A stretch of DNA of 64,000 nucleotides from H2-BAC3 sp045863035 (GCA_045863035.1 BTUV01000007.1:1-64000); one strand, 5' to 3'; numbered from the stretch's first letter, positions 51,399-61,864 are shown. Made by a program: numbers and translations. The notes: generated from the letters alone by a model not told the origin.

Positions 51399-53234
51399 TT
51401 AAAGTATTGATTCAAGTTCATCAAGAACGGAATTCATCCTTGCCGCCACAGCCGCTACCGGTTCCGGGCGGGTCAGATCAACGCCCGTCCTTCTGAGTAT
51501 CGGAAGCGAATAATCTGAACTACCGCTCTTTAAAAACTGTATATATTTAGGAATAAGCTCGTCCGGATTCTGCCTGAGCAGGCGGTTCAACTCAGCAGAT
51601 GCCGCAAATCCCGTTGCGTACTGATATACATAAAAATTGTAGTAGAAGTGCGGAATCCGTGCCCACGAAAAAGCTTCCGGCTGTCCCATCTCCATTGCGG
51701 AGCCGTTAAATTTATTATAGACCCGTGAATATGCCTCTGAGAGCTCCCTTGCCGAAAGGAATTCTCCTTTTTCAACGCGGTTATGGGTTTCAAGTTCAAA
51801 CTCAGCGAACATGGTCTGACGGTAAAAAGTAGCAGTAATGTCATTCAGATATTTTTCGAGAAGTGCCTGCTTCGTGCGTGCATCAGCTTTTTCAATCAGA
51901 TAATCAAACAGGAGCGCTTCATTAAATGTTGATGCAATCTCAGCCAGAAAGATCGTGTAATCAGCATATATAAACGGCTGATTATTCCCTGAATACGTAG
52001 AATGAACATTATGCCCGATTTCATGCGCCAGTGTGAATACATCATTAAGCAGACCGTTCCAGTTCATCAATATATATGGCTTCATACCGTGTGCTGCCCC
52101 TGATGAATATGCTCCGCTTCTTTTTCCGCGCGTTTCATAAACATCTATACGGCGTTCATCATAGATTGCTTTAACTGTTTTAACATACTCATCCCCCATC
52201 GGCTTAAATGCTTCAAGAATAATTTCAAATGCTTCATCAAACGAATACTGCTTTTCAGCGCCTGCCTGAAAAAGAGAAGCATACATATCAAAAGGATGTA
52301 TTTTTTCAGTCCCGATTTTTTTTGCTTTCAGTTCAACCCATCGGTGCATGGGTTTCAGGTTCCCCGAAACAGATTTGAGCAGATTATTATATACCTCAAC
52401 CGGTATTGCGTTTTTGCCCAGAGCAGCATCAAGCGATGATGTGTAATTTCTTGTTTTTGCGTAAAAAGCATCTTTCTTCAGGGCATTGTTCAGCAGGACG
52501 GAAAAGGTATTGGCAAACGTTTCAAACGGTTTAAGATACGCTGTATATCCGCGCTCCCTGAACCCTCTGTCTTTTGAGTAGAGTGCTGAGTAATAACGTC
52601 CGTGAGACATTCTGATAGTATTCCCCTCCTCATCCGTAGTCTCAGGGAATTCAATATCACTGTTTGAAAGTATTGAAAACGCATCATACCCTGCAGTGGT
52701 TATCTCCGCTGCCGAAGCCAGGAGACGTTCCTGTTCAGCATCCAGAACGTGATGTTTTGTGCGGAACAAGTCATCAAAAAAATGACGGAATCTGTTGAGT
52801 TCCTTGTTTCCTGTCACCCAGGCATTCAGTTGGTCTTCATCTATAGTTAAAAGTTCCGGTCTGATAAAAGATGATTTGGCACCAAGATTGGCATAGAGTG
52901 ATTTGACGCGCTCATACATTGCCTGATACGTGTTGTCTCGCAGGTCGGTATCTTTTCTGAGCATTGCATAAAGATGAAGGCGCTCAAGTGCAGAACCAGT
53001 CTCCTCATCCATGGTCAGACATTCCAGCAGAATTTCGGGTGACCGGTTTAATTTCCCTTCAAATAGTGCATATTTATCACCTCTGGCTTCTGTTATCTGA
53101 AAGGTTTTTTCCCATTCTGCATCAGAAGAAATAACGTGTGAATAGTCCCAGGTATAGCGGGTCTCAATTTCAACTCGTTCCGGCAAGGTCCCCGATTCAT
53201 CTTTGAAAAATACTTTTGGTTCAGCTATCATCAT
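51399..53234 (-). CDS. pepF: Oligoendopeptidase F, M3 family
   Basis: About 611 residues. The zinc motif HEIGHNVHS with a downstream Glu (EIASTFNEALL) marks M3 peptidases. The N-terminal helical domain and the IPHFYYNFYVYQYATGF stretch match PepF, which cleaves short cytoplasmic peptides. The ATG near 53234 (MMIAEPKVF) is preferred over one at 53261, which adds nine unlikely residues. No Shine-Dalgarno is evident. Confidence 0.93.
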   Translation of the reverse strand: MMIAEPKVFFKDESGTLPERVEIETRYTWDYSHVISSDAEWEKTFQITEARGDKYALFEGKLNRSPEILLECLTMDEETGSALERLHLYAMLRKDTDLRDNTYQAMYERVKSLYANLGAKSSFIRPELLTIDEDQLNAWVTGNKELNRFRHFFDDLFRTKHHVLDAEQERLLASAAEITTAGYDAFSILSNSDIEFPETTDEEGNTIRMSHGRYYSALYSKDRGFRERGYTAYLKPFETFANTFSVLLNNALKKDAFYAKTRNYTSSLDAALGKNAIPVEVYNNLLKSVSGNLKPMHRWVELKAKKIGTEKIHPFDMYASLFQAGAEKQYSFDEAFEIILEAFKPMGDEYVKTVKAIYDERRIDVYETRGKRSGAYSSGAAHGMKPYILMNWNGLLNDVFTLAHEIGHNVHSTYSGNNQPFIYADYTIFLAEIASTFNEALLFDYLIEKADARTKQALLEKYLNDITATFYRQTMFAEFELETHNRVEKGEFLSARELSEAYSRVYNKFNGSAMEMGQPEAFSWARIPHFYYNFYVYQYATGFAASAELNRLLRQNPDELIPKYIQFLKSGSSDYSLPILRRTGVDLTRPEPVAAVAARMNSVLDELESIL

Positions 53235-53557
53235 AAAAACACTACATTCTAAAAAAAACAACCCCGTAAAATAAGGAGAGAAAGGCCATATCCTTCAAAA
53301 AATCCCGATTCGTGCAATAAAATTACCCCAAATCAACCCAAAACCGCCTCATTTAAATCCGCCAATGCAAAAAACACCTCTCCCGCCATACAGAGAGCAA
53401 ATTCTTAAAATAAGGTCAAAAAAGCATCCCCATGAGCGGGTAAGTCTGTTCTTCCACATCATTGAATATCAGCTAAATAGTGAAATTTATTGACTTTAAG
53501 GGGTTTTTGCGGTAACTTTAATGTCTTATTTTTTTAATCCTTAAATCCGATTGAGTT
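53235..53557. other. Intergenic region between pepF and secD
   Basis: No gene, repeat or RNA is seen apart from a likely secD promoter near 53490-53518. Confidence 0.5.
53490..53518 (+). promoter_or_regulatory. Candidate promoter of secDF
   Basis: TTGACT (53490-53495) and TAACTT (53513-53518) are 17 nt apart, about 40 nt before the secD ATG. The spacing equals that of the other three promoters read here. Confidence 0.45.
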
Positions 53558-55492
53558 ATGAAGAAATACACCTTCAGGATTGTAATCATTGTCTGTGCAC
53601 TTGCTCTCAGCATCTATAAGTTATACCCTACTTATCAGGACTATGCTAACACAAAAGACATTGAGAACATCCTCTCTCAAAAATCCGATAGCATTAAAAC
53701 CGCTAACCCCGGTATTACTAATGACCAGTTAACTAAACTGCTCTCCGAAGTTGAAGACAGTATTAAACTTGCTGACCCTAAAATTCGCGAAGCCAGATTA
53801 AACAGGATAAAGCTCGGCCTTGACCTTCAGGGCGGTATGCGTGTGGTGCTGGAAGTTAATACTGCTAAATTGCTTGAAAAACTCGCCACAAATATTGATG
53901 ATGATTTTACGGCAACACTTAACGCTGCGGCGGCAGAAGCTGCTATTTCTGAAGAATCAGTAGTTGATATCCTCTACAGAAAGTTTCAGGAAAAAAACAT
54001 CAGAATCAGCAGATATTACGGCTCAATCAGATCAGAAGATTCTGAAATCCTTGCTGACTTAAAGACCCAGACTGAGGATGCGGTAACACGCGCTATGCAG
54101 ATTATCAGAAACCGTATTGATCAATACGGCGTTTCTGAGCCAAGCATCCAAAGACAAGGTGACAGAAGAGTTATCGTTGAACTTCCGGGCGTAGCCAAAG
54201 AAGAAGAAGCACGCCAGCTTTTACAAGGTACCGCGCTTCTGGAGTTCAAGCTCCTTAAAGATCCTGACTATGCAATCACTATTATACAGAAAGTTGATGA
54301 AGCATCATCAGGTAAAGTAGTCACTGACTCCACTCTTGCCAGCGACACAACGGCTACAGCAGATTCCGCAAACAACACTACTGCATCTGCTGATACAACC
54401 AATCCCGAAAACATGACAGCCGAGCAGTTCGCGAAAGAACATCCATTCTTTGCTCTGGTTCAGTATGACCCGCAGTTCCGCTCATCGGAAGGATACGTCA
54501 GCAAAGATAACCGTGCAAAGGTTGAACAGTTGCTCGCTTCAGAGGAAATCAGCAGCATCATCCCTGAAACCGTTGAATTTCTGTTCAGCGCAAAAACCAT
54601 AAAAGATGCTGAATCCGGTAAAGAGTTTTATCAGCTTTACTTGGTTAATAAGGCGCCAGAACTTACCGGCGGTGTTATCACCAATGCACTTGCAACGCTT
54701 GACCCGACCAACTCAAATCCAATCGTAAATATGGAGATGAGCTCAGAAGGGGCAATTGAATGGGCTCGCATTACCGGTGCTAATATCGGTAAAAGATGCG
54801 CCATTATCCTTGACGGTTCAGTTTTTACCGCGCCAACTATCCAGGGGAAAATACCCGGTGGACGTTCACAGATAAGCGGTATGGAAAATCTTGATGAAGC
54901 CAAGCTGCTTGAAATTGTTCTTAAAGCCGGTGCTCTCCCGGCTCCGGTTGATATTATTGAAGAAAGAACAGTCGGACCATCACTCGGTCAGGACTCAATC
55001 TCAAAAGGATTTAATTCTGCGCTGTTCGGTTATCTCGTGGTTGGTATCTTTATGATACTCTACTACCGTCAGGCAGGCGGAATAGCTGCATTTTCACTGA
55101 TCTTTACTGTTACTTTAATTTTCGGTGTACTCTCAGCTTTCATGGCTACCCTGACCCTTCCTGGTATTGCAGGTATCATTCTTACCATGGGTATGGCAGT
55201 TGATGCTAACGTTCTCATCTACGAAAGAATCAGAGAAGAACTTGCAATAGGCAGAACACTTCGCGCCGCAGTTGACGGTGGTTTTGCCAAGGCCTACTCA
55301 GCAATCATTGATTCGAATATCACAACCATGATTACCGGAATTGTCCTCTTTCAGTTTGGAACCGGACCCATTCAGGGCTTCGCTCTTACACTGATGATCG
55401 GTATTCTTACCAGCTTGTTTGGTGCACTTGTTGTTACCAAGGTCGTTCTTGACTATCTGGTTGATAAAGGTTACAAGGTTTCATTAGGATAA
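53558..55492 (+). CDS. secD: Protein translocase subunit SecD
   Basis: The 644-residue membrane protein supports post-translocational protein export with the proton gradient. It has an N-terminal helix, the periplasmic P1 region with LGLDLQGGMRVVLEVN, and six helices at the end with the RND-type GMAVDANVLIYERIREEL motif. A low-complexity Thr/Ala/Asp insert (about 255-290) lies in the periplasmic part. secF follows 26 nt later. Confidence 0.96.
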   Translation: MKKYTFRIVIIVCALALSIYKLYPTYQDYANTKDIENILSQKSDSIKTANPGITNDQLTKLLSEVEDSIKLADPKIREARLNRIKLGLDLQGGMRVVLEVNTAKLLEKLATNIDDDFTATLNAAAAEAAISEESVVDILYRKFQEKNIRISRYYGSIRSEDSEILADLKTQTEDAVTRAMQIIRNRIDQYGVSEPSIQRQGDRRVIVELPGVAKEEEARQLLQGTALLEFKLLKDPDYAITIIQKVDEASSGKVVTDSTLASDTTATADSANNTTASADTTNPENMTAEQFAKEHPFFALVQYDPQFRSSEGYVSKDNRAKVEQLLASEEISSIIPETVEFLFSAKTIKDAESGKEFYQLYLVNKAPELTGGVITNALATLDPTNSNPIVNMEMSSEGAIEWARITGANIGKRCAIILDGSVFTAPTIQGKIPGGRSQISGMENLDEAKLLEIVLKAGALPAPVDIIEERTVGPSLGQDSISKGFNSALFGYLVVGIFMILYYRQAGGIAAFSLIFTVTLIFGVLSAFMATLTLPGIAGIILTMGMAVDANVLIYERIREELAIGRTLRAAVDGGFAKAYSAIIDSNITTMITGIVLFQFGTGPIQGFALTLMIGILTSLFGALVVTKVVLDYLVDKGYKVSLG

Positions 55493-55518
55493 TTTCAGGA
55501 AATAAGGAGTTTATTAGA

Positions 55519-56658
55519 ATGCAAATATTTCATAATCTTAATGTTGACTGGATGGGAAAAAGAAAATTTTTCTATGTCCTCTCAACCGTAATTTTCGTAT
55601 TAGGTCTCATTAATATCGTTTTCAGAGGTCTGGTGTTCGGAATTGATTTCCGTGGCGGTACAGAGCTCGAAATTGGTTTTAATAAACCGGTTAATATATC
55701 TGAGGCAAGAAATGTTCTGAACAGCATCGGGCTCGGAGCTCTGGAAGTTAAAACTTTCGGAAGCGAGACCGGTATTCTGGTCAGAACAGACATGCAGACC
55801 ATCCCGGCTGATATCTTTCCGAAAGTGCAGGGTAATATTGAAGCAGCCATAAAAGTAATTATGCCTGATTCAACCTTCACAGCATCAGAAAAATCCGAGA
55901 ATTCAATTATCTATACTTTTACCTCTCCGGATGCTGCAAACCTTGCTGCTGAAAAACTTTTTGTCGCGGGTTATCAAACCGGTAAAGTTACTGAGGAATC
56001 AGACAACACTCAGGTAATAATTCGTGTTGGTATAGCTGACTGGATTAAAGAAAATCTGCGTAAAAATTTCAGCGGTTACTCATTTGAAATCCTGCGGTCT
56101 GAAGTTGTAGGACCAAAGATCGGAAACGAACTGAAAAGAGATGCACTCATAGCAATAGCGGTTTCTCTGCTCGGTATTCTCATTTATCTCGGCTTCCGTT
56201 TTAAATTTGTTTTCGCACTTGGTTCAGTGGCCGCGCTTTTCCATGATGTGCTTATTACACTTGGTCTTTTCTCTTTGTTCTATGGTTTAATACCCGGACT
56301 CAACTTAGAGATCAGTCTGACAGTAGTAGCGGCATTTCTTCTGCTTATTGGTTATTCCATCAACGATACCGTTATTGTGTTTGACCGGGTAAGAGAAAAT
56401 CTGAAGCTGCACAAGACCGAAAATTTAGAGAAGCTGCTTAATGACAGTATTAACAAAACCATGTCCAGAACCGTTCTGACCGGTGGTACAACACTTCTCA
56501 CAACAATTATCCTCATGGTATTTGGCGGAGAGGTACTGAGGGGATTCGCGTTTACCATGACCTTTGGCATCATTGTCGGAACATACAGTTCTATCTTCGT
56601 AGCTACTGCATTAGTGCTCGAATATGTAAAAAGGTATAATAAGAAGATTTCCTTTTAA
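55519..56658 (+). CDS. secF: Protein translocase subunit SecF
   Basis: The 379-residue partner of SecD has the FGIDFRGGTELEIGF motif near 45-60 and six membrane helices with the GYSINDTVIVFDRVREN motif. SecD and SecF are separate genes here, not fused. AAGGAG lies upstream of the ATG. A strong terminator follows. Confidence 0.96.
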   Translation: MQIFHNLNVDWMGKRKFFYVLSTVIFVLGLINIVFRGLVFGIDFRGGTELEIGFNKPVNISEARNVLNSIGLGALEVKTFGSETGILVRTDMQTIPADIFPKVQGNIEAAIKVIMPDSTFTASEKSENSIIYTFTSPDAANLAAEKLFVAGYQTGKVTEESDNTQVIIRVGIADWIKENLRKNFSGYSFEILRSEVVGPKIGNELKRDALIAIAVSLLGILIYLGFRFKFVFALGSVAALFHDVLITLGLFSLFYGLIPGLNLEISLTVVAAFLLLIGYSINDTVIVFDRVRENLKLHKTENLEKLLNDSINKTMSRTVLTGGTTLLTTIILMVFGGEVLRGFAFTMTFGIIVGTYSSIFVATALVLEYVKRYNKKISF

Positions 56659-56680
56659 GCTGAAAATTCCCTAAATGAAA

Positions 56681-56715
56681 AGGGCTAAGGTTTTGAACCT
56701 TAGCCCTTTTTTTTT
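56681..56715 (+). terminator. Rho-independent terminator of secDF
   Basis: AGGGCTAAGG and CCTTAGCCCT pair perfectly around TTTTGAA and are followed by nine T. Confidence 0.9.
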
Positions 56716-56792
56716 GGATTATGAATTTATCCAACAATGCAATTATGTAAATAATCGAACAAGGTAGCACCGCATATTCCCCAACAACCACA

Positions 56793-56973
56793 CGATTCCG
56801 GAGGAATCGAACATTGGTAACGCCGCATACCAGAACCATTGTGATTTTTTAAAACACATTATATATACACACCGAATCATGCTTTTCCATGACATCCGCT
56901 GTTCGACCCGGGAGGGGTCGGGTGGGGTGTTTTTCGATTCAATTTCTAACAATATGTGAACCCGCCGGGTTCA
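56793..56973. repeat. Three 17-nt hairpin repeats
   Basis: CGATTCC-GGA-GGAATCG (56793-56809), CGACCC-GGGAG-GGGTCG (56904-56920) and TGAACCC-GCC-GGGTTCA (56957-56973) all span 17 nt with perfect stems. The first is followed by AACATTGGTAA, close to the CATATTGGTAG of the units at 22543-22682. Confidence 0.75.
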
Positions 56974-57144
56974 TATCTTACAATGATTTAAAGATTTGCA
57001 TATTTCAATGAAGGGAAATTTTTTTTTGATACCTGGTATCAAGAAAGAAAGAAGTTTTTGAGATTATATTTTTGCTTATCGGACTCAATCGGTCAATTTT
57101 GCACCCTTTTCTATAGAATTTCCCCTATATATGCTTTTCGCCAT

Positions 57145-57176
57145 TCATCATTCAAACTTCATAATTCATACTTCTC
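57145..57176. repeat. TATGAA-type repeat tract
   Basis: CTTCATAATTCATACTTC words end directly next to the stop codon of the phosphatase gene at 57176. In the sense of that gene it reads GAAGTATGAATTATGAAG. Confidence 0.6.
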
Positions 57177-59752
57177 TAAACCGGTTTTACCAGTACCAGT
57201 GTAATATCATCCTGCTGACCGGCGCGACCGCTGAACTGACGTACCGATTCAAACACATTTTCTGATATACGCTCCGCAGGATATGTAAAAGATGAACGTA
57301 TGATTTTTATCAGATTATTTGAGTCATAGAGTGAGCCGCTCTCATTCAGCGCTTCTGATATTCCGTCAGAAAAGAAAGCAAATATCTGATTTTTCTTAAA
57401 GGGAAGTTCCTCTTCATGCAATAACTCCTGAAACCGTGAGCCGGTTCTGTCCAAGCCAATTCCTATACCCTGCGGCGCTAATAAATGCTCACCATCCTCA
57501 TCCATAACAAGAAGCGGAGTATGTCCGGCTCTTGCAAAACGCACGGTCTCTGACTTTGTATCAAACAGAGCCACGGTCATTGTCACAAACGAACTCCGGT
57601 CAAGCACTTTTGCAAGCTGCTTATTAAGATTAATGAGAATCTCTGCCGGTGCTGATGTCTCTTTGCACGCAATCTGAAGAAGTGTCTGAATTTTAGTCAT
57701 ATAAAGCGCGGCAGACAAACCCTTCCCTGATACATCACCAATCACTACAAACATCTTTGAGTCAGACACCGGGATGATATCAAAATAATCTCCTCCAACC
57801 TGCATGGCCGGTATCATATCGCCTGACACAGTAAGCCGACCCAGCGACTGAATCTTTGCGGGTAGAAGTCCCTGTTGGATTTTTCTGGCAAGTTCTAAAT
57901 CTCTATCAAGTTTAACTTTTTCAGCTTCAGCTTCATAGAGCCGTGCATTCTCAAGCGAAGTAGCAGTCTGATTTGCAAGAGTAATCATCAACTCAAGATC
58001 GCGGCCGCCAAATTGTTTTCCGGTATATGACAGCCCGAAAAAGAAAAAGCCAATCAGCTTCTTATTGGTAATCAGCGGTAATATCGTATATACCCCGGCT
58101 TCCGCAAGAAGCTCTGCCGCGTCAGGAAATATCAGACGTGAGTTCGCCTGGTCAATCACAGGTTTCTCGCCCGCCGTAAATCGCTGCTGGATAAGCACGG
58201 TAAAGTTTTCTGTATGATAGAATATATCTCCCCTTATTTTCGCATCTTCACCACAGCTTCTTACAAATTCTGCTCTGTTGCCTTCTTTCGCGATTGCAAT
58301 CGCGCAGACATGCATTTGCAGTCTGTTAATAAAGATATCATCCAGTGAATCAAGTATCGTATCAAAACCCACAATCTGCGGAAGTTTCTGATTGAAATCC
58401 ATGATTACCTGCTGAACCTCAAACTGAACGGGAAAAAATTTTCTGGTCAGTACATCCTGAAACTTATCCTTGGTCGGCTGGAAAAGAAGCGCAAGAAAAA
58501 TAAAGGTCATACCTGAGATTACCGTACGGTATTCATCGGGCACCACACCTCCTACTGCCTGACCCAGCACATAGACCGTTGCCAGATAAACGACCCCGAG
58601 TGCAAGCGTTGCAGTAGCATAAACCAGTGTTGATTTCAATACAACCGTAACATCAAGAAGATTATAGCGGAAAATTGAATATCCGAAAGCCAGCGGTAGC
58701 AGAACCAGCAGGATAATGGGTGTATAATACTCCGGTGAGTTGTAGATTACATCTCCGAATATCGGTACAAGAACAGCGCTGAATATAAATCCGCCAATAC
58801 CGATATAGAATGAGATAAGAATTGCGAAAATCGGGCGTCTCTTTGCGCGGTCCTTATTCTTAAAATAAGTAAAGGTCAACAAGAATAAACCTGAGATAAA
58901 CGCTGCATTAATAAAAACAAAGATCAGTGGAAACAGAAGCGATTTAACTTCAACTTCGCTTTTTAAATTAAATAGCGATGGCCTGGCTGTTATTAAATTT
59001 AAAAGAAAAAACCCGACCCAGCCCCAATTGAGTATTTTCTTATATTTCTTTGCACTCGTCCATGTATGCGGCTCCGGAAAGACGGAAAAGAAATGAAAGA
59101 TAGTAAAAGGAAGACGGCTTACGATAATAAGCCAGATAATAATCAGAACAGTAAACACCGGATCAATCGGGCTCAGGAAACCGGGCTTGCTCAGATTTCC
59201 TATGGAATTTGGAACATACAGCAATGCAATGCCGAGTCCCGAACTGAAAAAGAGCTTCTGCTGCAGCCCTTCAGGTTTAGCCAGATAGGTAATAAAACTT
59301 ACAAAAAGCAATATAACCCCGAAAAGCATTGATGCAAACTGACTATATATAATCAGCTTTTTTATTTCAACCTTTACTTTTTGCGTTTCAGTCTGACTTT
59401 TTTTAATAATCGTGTACTCTGCAGATTCTCCCTCTTTCATCTTGTTAATCAGCGCCTGATAATCAAGTGCGTCTTTAAACGAGGACCCGTTAATCGCAAT
59501 CAGTTTATCACCGTTCCTGATTCCTGCCTGCCAGGTTACCCCCCCTTCTTTCACATTACTGAAAACAAACACAACACTGTCCTTGCCGGCTTTTTGCGGA
59601 ATCCAGAGGCATTCATCATTTGATATACGGTTAAATGTTACCGTGCCGTATATATTAATGATGATCAATATCCCGACGAGAATAGCGGCGGCAGTGATCA
59701 GCTTCAGCCGTATTTTACCATAAATCTCTTTTAAGCGCGGAAACATGTACAT
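57176..59752 (-). CDS. SpoIIE-type protein phosphatase with PDZ, multi-helix and GAF sensor parts
   Basis: The 858-residue protein has a first membrane helix (about 18-36), a periplasmic PDZ domain (about 55-132; VTWQAGIRNGDKLIAINGSS), seven or so more helices (about 137-405), a GAF domain (about 450-600) and a PP2C-type SpoIIE phosphatase domain (about 620-857). The Mg-binding aspartates are in GGDYFD, GDVSGKGLSAAL, FFSDGISE and QDDITLV. It should dephosphorylate an STAS antagonist in reply to an envelope signal. Its ATG overlaps the stop of the next phosphatase gene (TAATG). Confidence 0.92.
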   Translation of the reverse strand: MYMFPRLKEIYGKIRLKLITAAAILVGILIIINIYGTVTFNRISNDECLWIPQKAGKDSVVFVFSNVKEGGVTWQAGIRNGDKLIAINGSSFKDALDYQALINKMKEGESAEYTIIKKSQTETQKVKVEIKKLIIYSQFASMLFGVILLFVSFITYLAKPEGLQQKLFFSSGLGIALLYVPNSIGNLSKPGFLSPIDPVFTVLIIIWLIIVSRLPFTIFHFFSVFPEPHTWTSAKKYKKILNWGWVGFFLLNLITARPSLFNLKSEVEVKSLLFPLIFVFINAAFISGLFLLTFTYFKNKDRAKRRPIFAILISFYIGIGGFIFSAVLVPIFGDVIYNSPEYYTPIILLVLLPLAFGYSIFRYNLLDVTVVLKSTLVYATATLALGVVYLATVYVLGQAVGGVVPDEYRTVISGMTFIFLALLFQPTKDKFQDVLTRKFFPVQFEVQQVIMDFNQKLPQIVGFDTILDSLDDIFINRLQMHVCAIAIAKEGNRAEFVRSCGEDAKIRGDIFYHTENFTVLIQQRFTAGEKPVIDQANSRLIFPDAAELLAEAGVYTILPLITNKKLIGFFFFGLSYTGKQFGGRDLELMITLANQTATSLENARLYEAEAEKVKLDRDLELARKIQQGLLPAKIQSLGRLTVSGDMIPAMQVGGDYFDIIPVSDSKMFVVIGDVSGKGLSAALYMTKIQTLLQIACKETSAPAEILINLNKQLAKVLDRSSFVTMTVALFDTKSETVRFARAGHTPLLVMDEDGEHLLAPQGIGIGLDRTGSRFQELLHEEELPFKKNQIFAFFSDGISEALNESGSLYDSNNLIKIIRSSFTYPAERISENVFESVRQFSGRAGQQDDITLVLVKPV

Positions 59753-61428
59753 TACATCACCTTCAGAATGACAACCGTGATATCATCAGACTGCGGGGTT
59801 CCGCGCACAAACACGCGCAGATCATCTTTAATGATTTTCAATATTTCTTCCGCGCCGGCATCAGCATTCCTCAGGATTAAAGATTCAAAACGCTCATCGC
59901 TGTATTCATCATCTTCAGGATTTTTTGCCTCTGTAACCCCGTCAGTAAAAAGAACAATCAGGTCACCCGGCTCAAGTTCAACTTCTTCAGCCGTATAGGG
60001 GACAAGTGTGGGCGCAACTCCGAAGATAATACCCCCCTTATCAAGATGACGGATTTTTCCCCCTCGTATAAACAATGGCGGGTTATGTCCTGCATTTACA
60101 TAGTGAAGTTTTTTTGCTGCCCGGTCAAGCGCCAGCCAGAAGAATGTTATAAACCTGCCGTCGCTGGTGTTCTCTGTAATAAGATTATTAATAAGCCCCG
60201 TTGCCTCAGCCAGCGGCAAATTTTGCTTTGCGGTTACCTTTAAGAATGCCTGAAGATTTGCCATCAGCAGAGCAGCAGGCACTCCCTTACCTGATACATC
60301 CCCGATTGCTACCGTATAGAGAAAGTCTCCGGTCTGAAGAATATCGTAATAGTCACCTCCTATTTGCTTTGAGGGAATACTCTCGGCAGCAAACGCAATA
60401 TCCGGTACCTGCGGCAGAAATTTTGGCAAAAGATTTTTTTGTATTTCCTTCGCGATCTGAAGCTCCTCCTCCATTTTCTGCTTTTCCAGAGCTTCCTTGA
60501 AGAGCCGCTTATTTTCCAGGGAGTTAATGGCAAGTCCACCGACAGAATATATAAATTCAATATCCTGTTCGCTGTATTCACGTTTATTTATCCTCGGACC
60601 GAGCAATATATATCCGCGGGATTCCCCCTGAATCTGCATGGGTATGCACAAACTGACTGTAAAACTTATCATCCCGGGGAAATATTCAAAAACTTCTTTT
60701 CCCCTTAAAACTTTATTCACTGAAATTGTGCTTCTCCCTTCAATGGTATTCATCAACACTGCTTTAGGATACGTGGATTCAAGAATGCGCAGCCGTCTGT
60801 CATCACAGTAAATAACCGCATAACCGGTCATCATAAAATTACCAAGCAGGGAGTATATCAGCAGTTTACTGATTCGTTCTTCGTCAACAAGAGAGCTGAA
60901 TTCTTTACTGAGTTCAAAAAGTGAACTGAGGGAGTTAATCCGCCCATCAAGCTGGCGGTTCAATATTTTTAACTCCTCAATAAACTGTGAGTTTTCTATT
61001 GAGGTAGCGGCAAGATTAAGAATTATTTTGAGAAATTCTTTTTCTTCTTCTGAATAAGGGGCTTTATTTATTTTCTCCCCAAGCGCAATAATGCCGAGCT
61101 TTTTGCGCGAAGATTCAATTACATCAGTTATTTCGAAATGATGCTCTTTCAAAAAATCAGAAAGATTACCCCCCCCTGATGAATCCGGGCTGCCAAAATC
61201 CGGAAGCTGGGACGGGAACTCAGGCGGAAGCCCTTTTGATGCAGACAACTGTAATACATCCCCTGAGTAAAGAGCCACGAATCCCTTAGTAGTAAGAAAT
61301 TTTCCGAAGCAGCTAAAAAGAAGATTATTCAGGGTGAAATTAAGATCAAGACTGGTATTTATGATACGGCTGAATTCAATAAGAGCCGTTAAATTTCTTT
61401 GAACCCGTTGTGAGTCTGCATTAGTCAT
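59752..61428 (-). CDS. Cytoplasmic SpoIIE-type phosphatase with two GAF-like domains
   Basis: The 558-residue protein has no membrane helix. Two GAF-like regions (about 10-165 and 175-315) joined by short coiled helices lead to a linker helix (KMEEELQIAKEIQKNLLPK) and a SpoIIE phosphatase domain (about 345-557) with GGDYYD, GDVSGKGVPAALLM, LFTDGVTEAKN and SDDITVV. It is an RsbU/RsbP-like phosphatase of an STAS antagonist. The RsbW-like gene lies 6 nt ahead. Confidence 0.92.
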   Translation of the reverse strand: MTNADSQRVQRNLTALIEFSRIINTSLDLNFTLNNLLFSCFGKFLTTKGFVALYSGDVLQLSASKGLPPEFPSQLPDFGSPDSSGGGNLSDFLKEHHFEITDVIESSRKKLGIIALGEKINKAPYSEEEKEFLKIILNLAATSIENSQFIEELKILNRQLDGRINSLSSLFELSKEFSSLVDEERISKLLIYSLLGNFMMTGYAVIYCDDRRLRILESTYPKAVLMNTIEGRSTISVNKVLRGKEVFEYFPGMISFTVSLCIPMQIQGESRGYILLGPRINKREYSEQDIEFIYSVGGLAINSLENKRLFKEALEKQKMEEELQIAKEIQKNLLPKFLPQVPDIAFAAESIPSKQIGGDYYDILQTGDFLYTVAIGDVSGKGVPAALLMANLQAFLKVTAKQNLPLAEATGLINNLITENTSDGRFITFFWLALDRAAKKLHYVNAGHNPPLFIRGGKIRHLDKGGIIFGVAPTLVPYTAEEVELEPGDLIVLFTDGVTEAKNPEDDEYSDERFESLILRNADAGAEEILKIIKDDLRVFVRGTPQSDDITVVILKVM

Positions 61429-61434
61429 GGCTCA

Positions 61435-61857
61435 TCAACCGTATCGCTTAACCATCGTAAGACGGTTGTATTTGCCTTTTACAGTATGATACTCAACAAA
61501 ATCCATGAGAGTACGGATTAGCATAAGACCAAGCCCGCCAACTCTCCTCTGCTTCAGGTACTCATTCATATCAGGGTTAGGAACCTTATCCGGATCAAAG
61601 GAGTCTCCGTAATCAGTTAGCGAAACAGTACAGGTGCTGTCATCAAAACTGAGGTGTAGTTTTATTTCTTTGGAATCATCGAAATGATAAGCGTGTTTTA
61701 CGATGTTTGTAGATGCCTCATCAACCGCCAGAATTATCGAGTCAATAGTCTTCTGGGAGACGCCTGCCTGAGCTGCTTTCTCCTGAATGAACTCACGGAT
61801 GGCTGCTAACTCACCCGTAGTACTGGCTACTTTTAACTCGAATGATTTCTGTTTCAC
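61435..61857 (-). CDS. RsbW-like anti-sigma factor / serine kinase
   Basis: About 140 residues of GHKL ATPase fold: N box DEASTNIVKHAYHF, G1 DYGDSFDP and G2 VGGLGLMLIRTLMDFVEYH. In partner switching such a kinase holds a sigma factor or other target and phosphorylates an STAS antagonist. A GTG at 61857, 8 nt after the STAS stop, gives the family's normal start; an ATG at 61968 would run through the STAS gene in another frame. No sigma-factor gene is nearby, so the target is unknown. Confidence 0.88.
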   Translation of the reverse strand: MKQKSFELKVASTTGELAAIREFIQEKAAQAGVSQKTIDSIILAVDEASTNIVKHAYHFDDSKEIKLHLSFDDSTCTVSLTDYGDSFDPDKVPNPDMNEYLKQRRVGGLGLMLIRTLMDFVEYHTVKGKYNRLTMVKRYG

Positions 61858-61864
61858 GTATCTG

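Larger units (their letters stand above)
56659..57175. other. Intergenic region with hairpin repeats
   Basis: After the secF terminator the stretch holds hairpin repeats at 56793, 56904 and 56957 and a TATGAA tract at its right end. No gene is supported. Confidence 0.7.
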
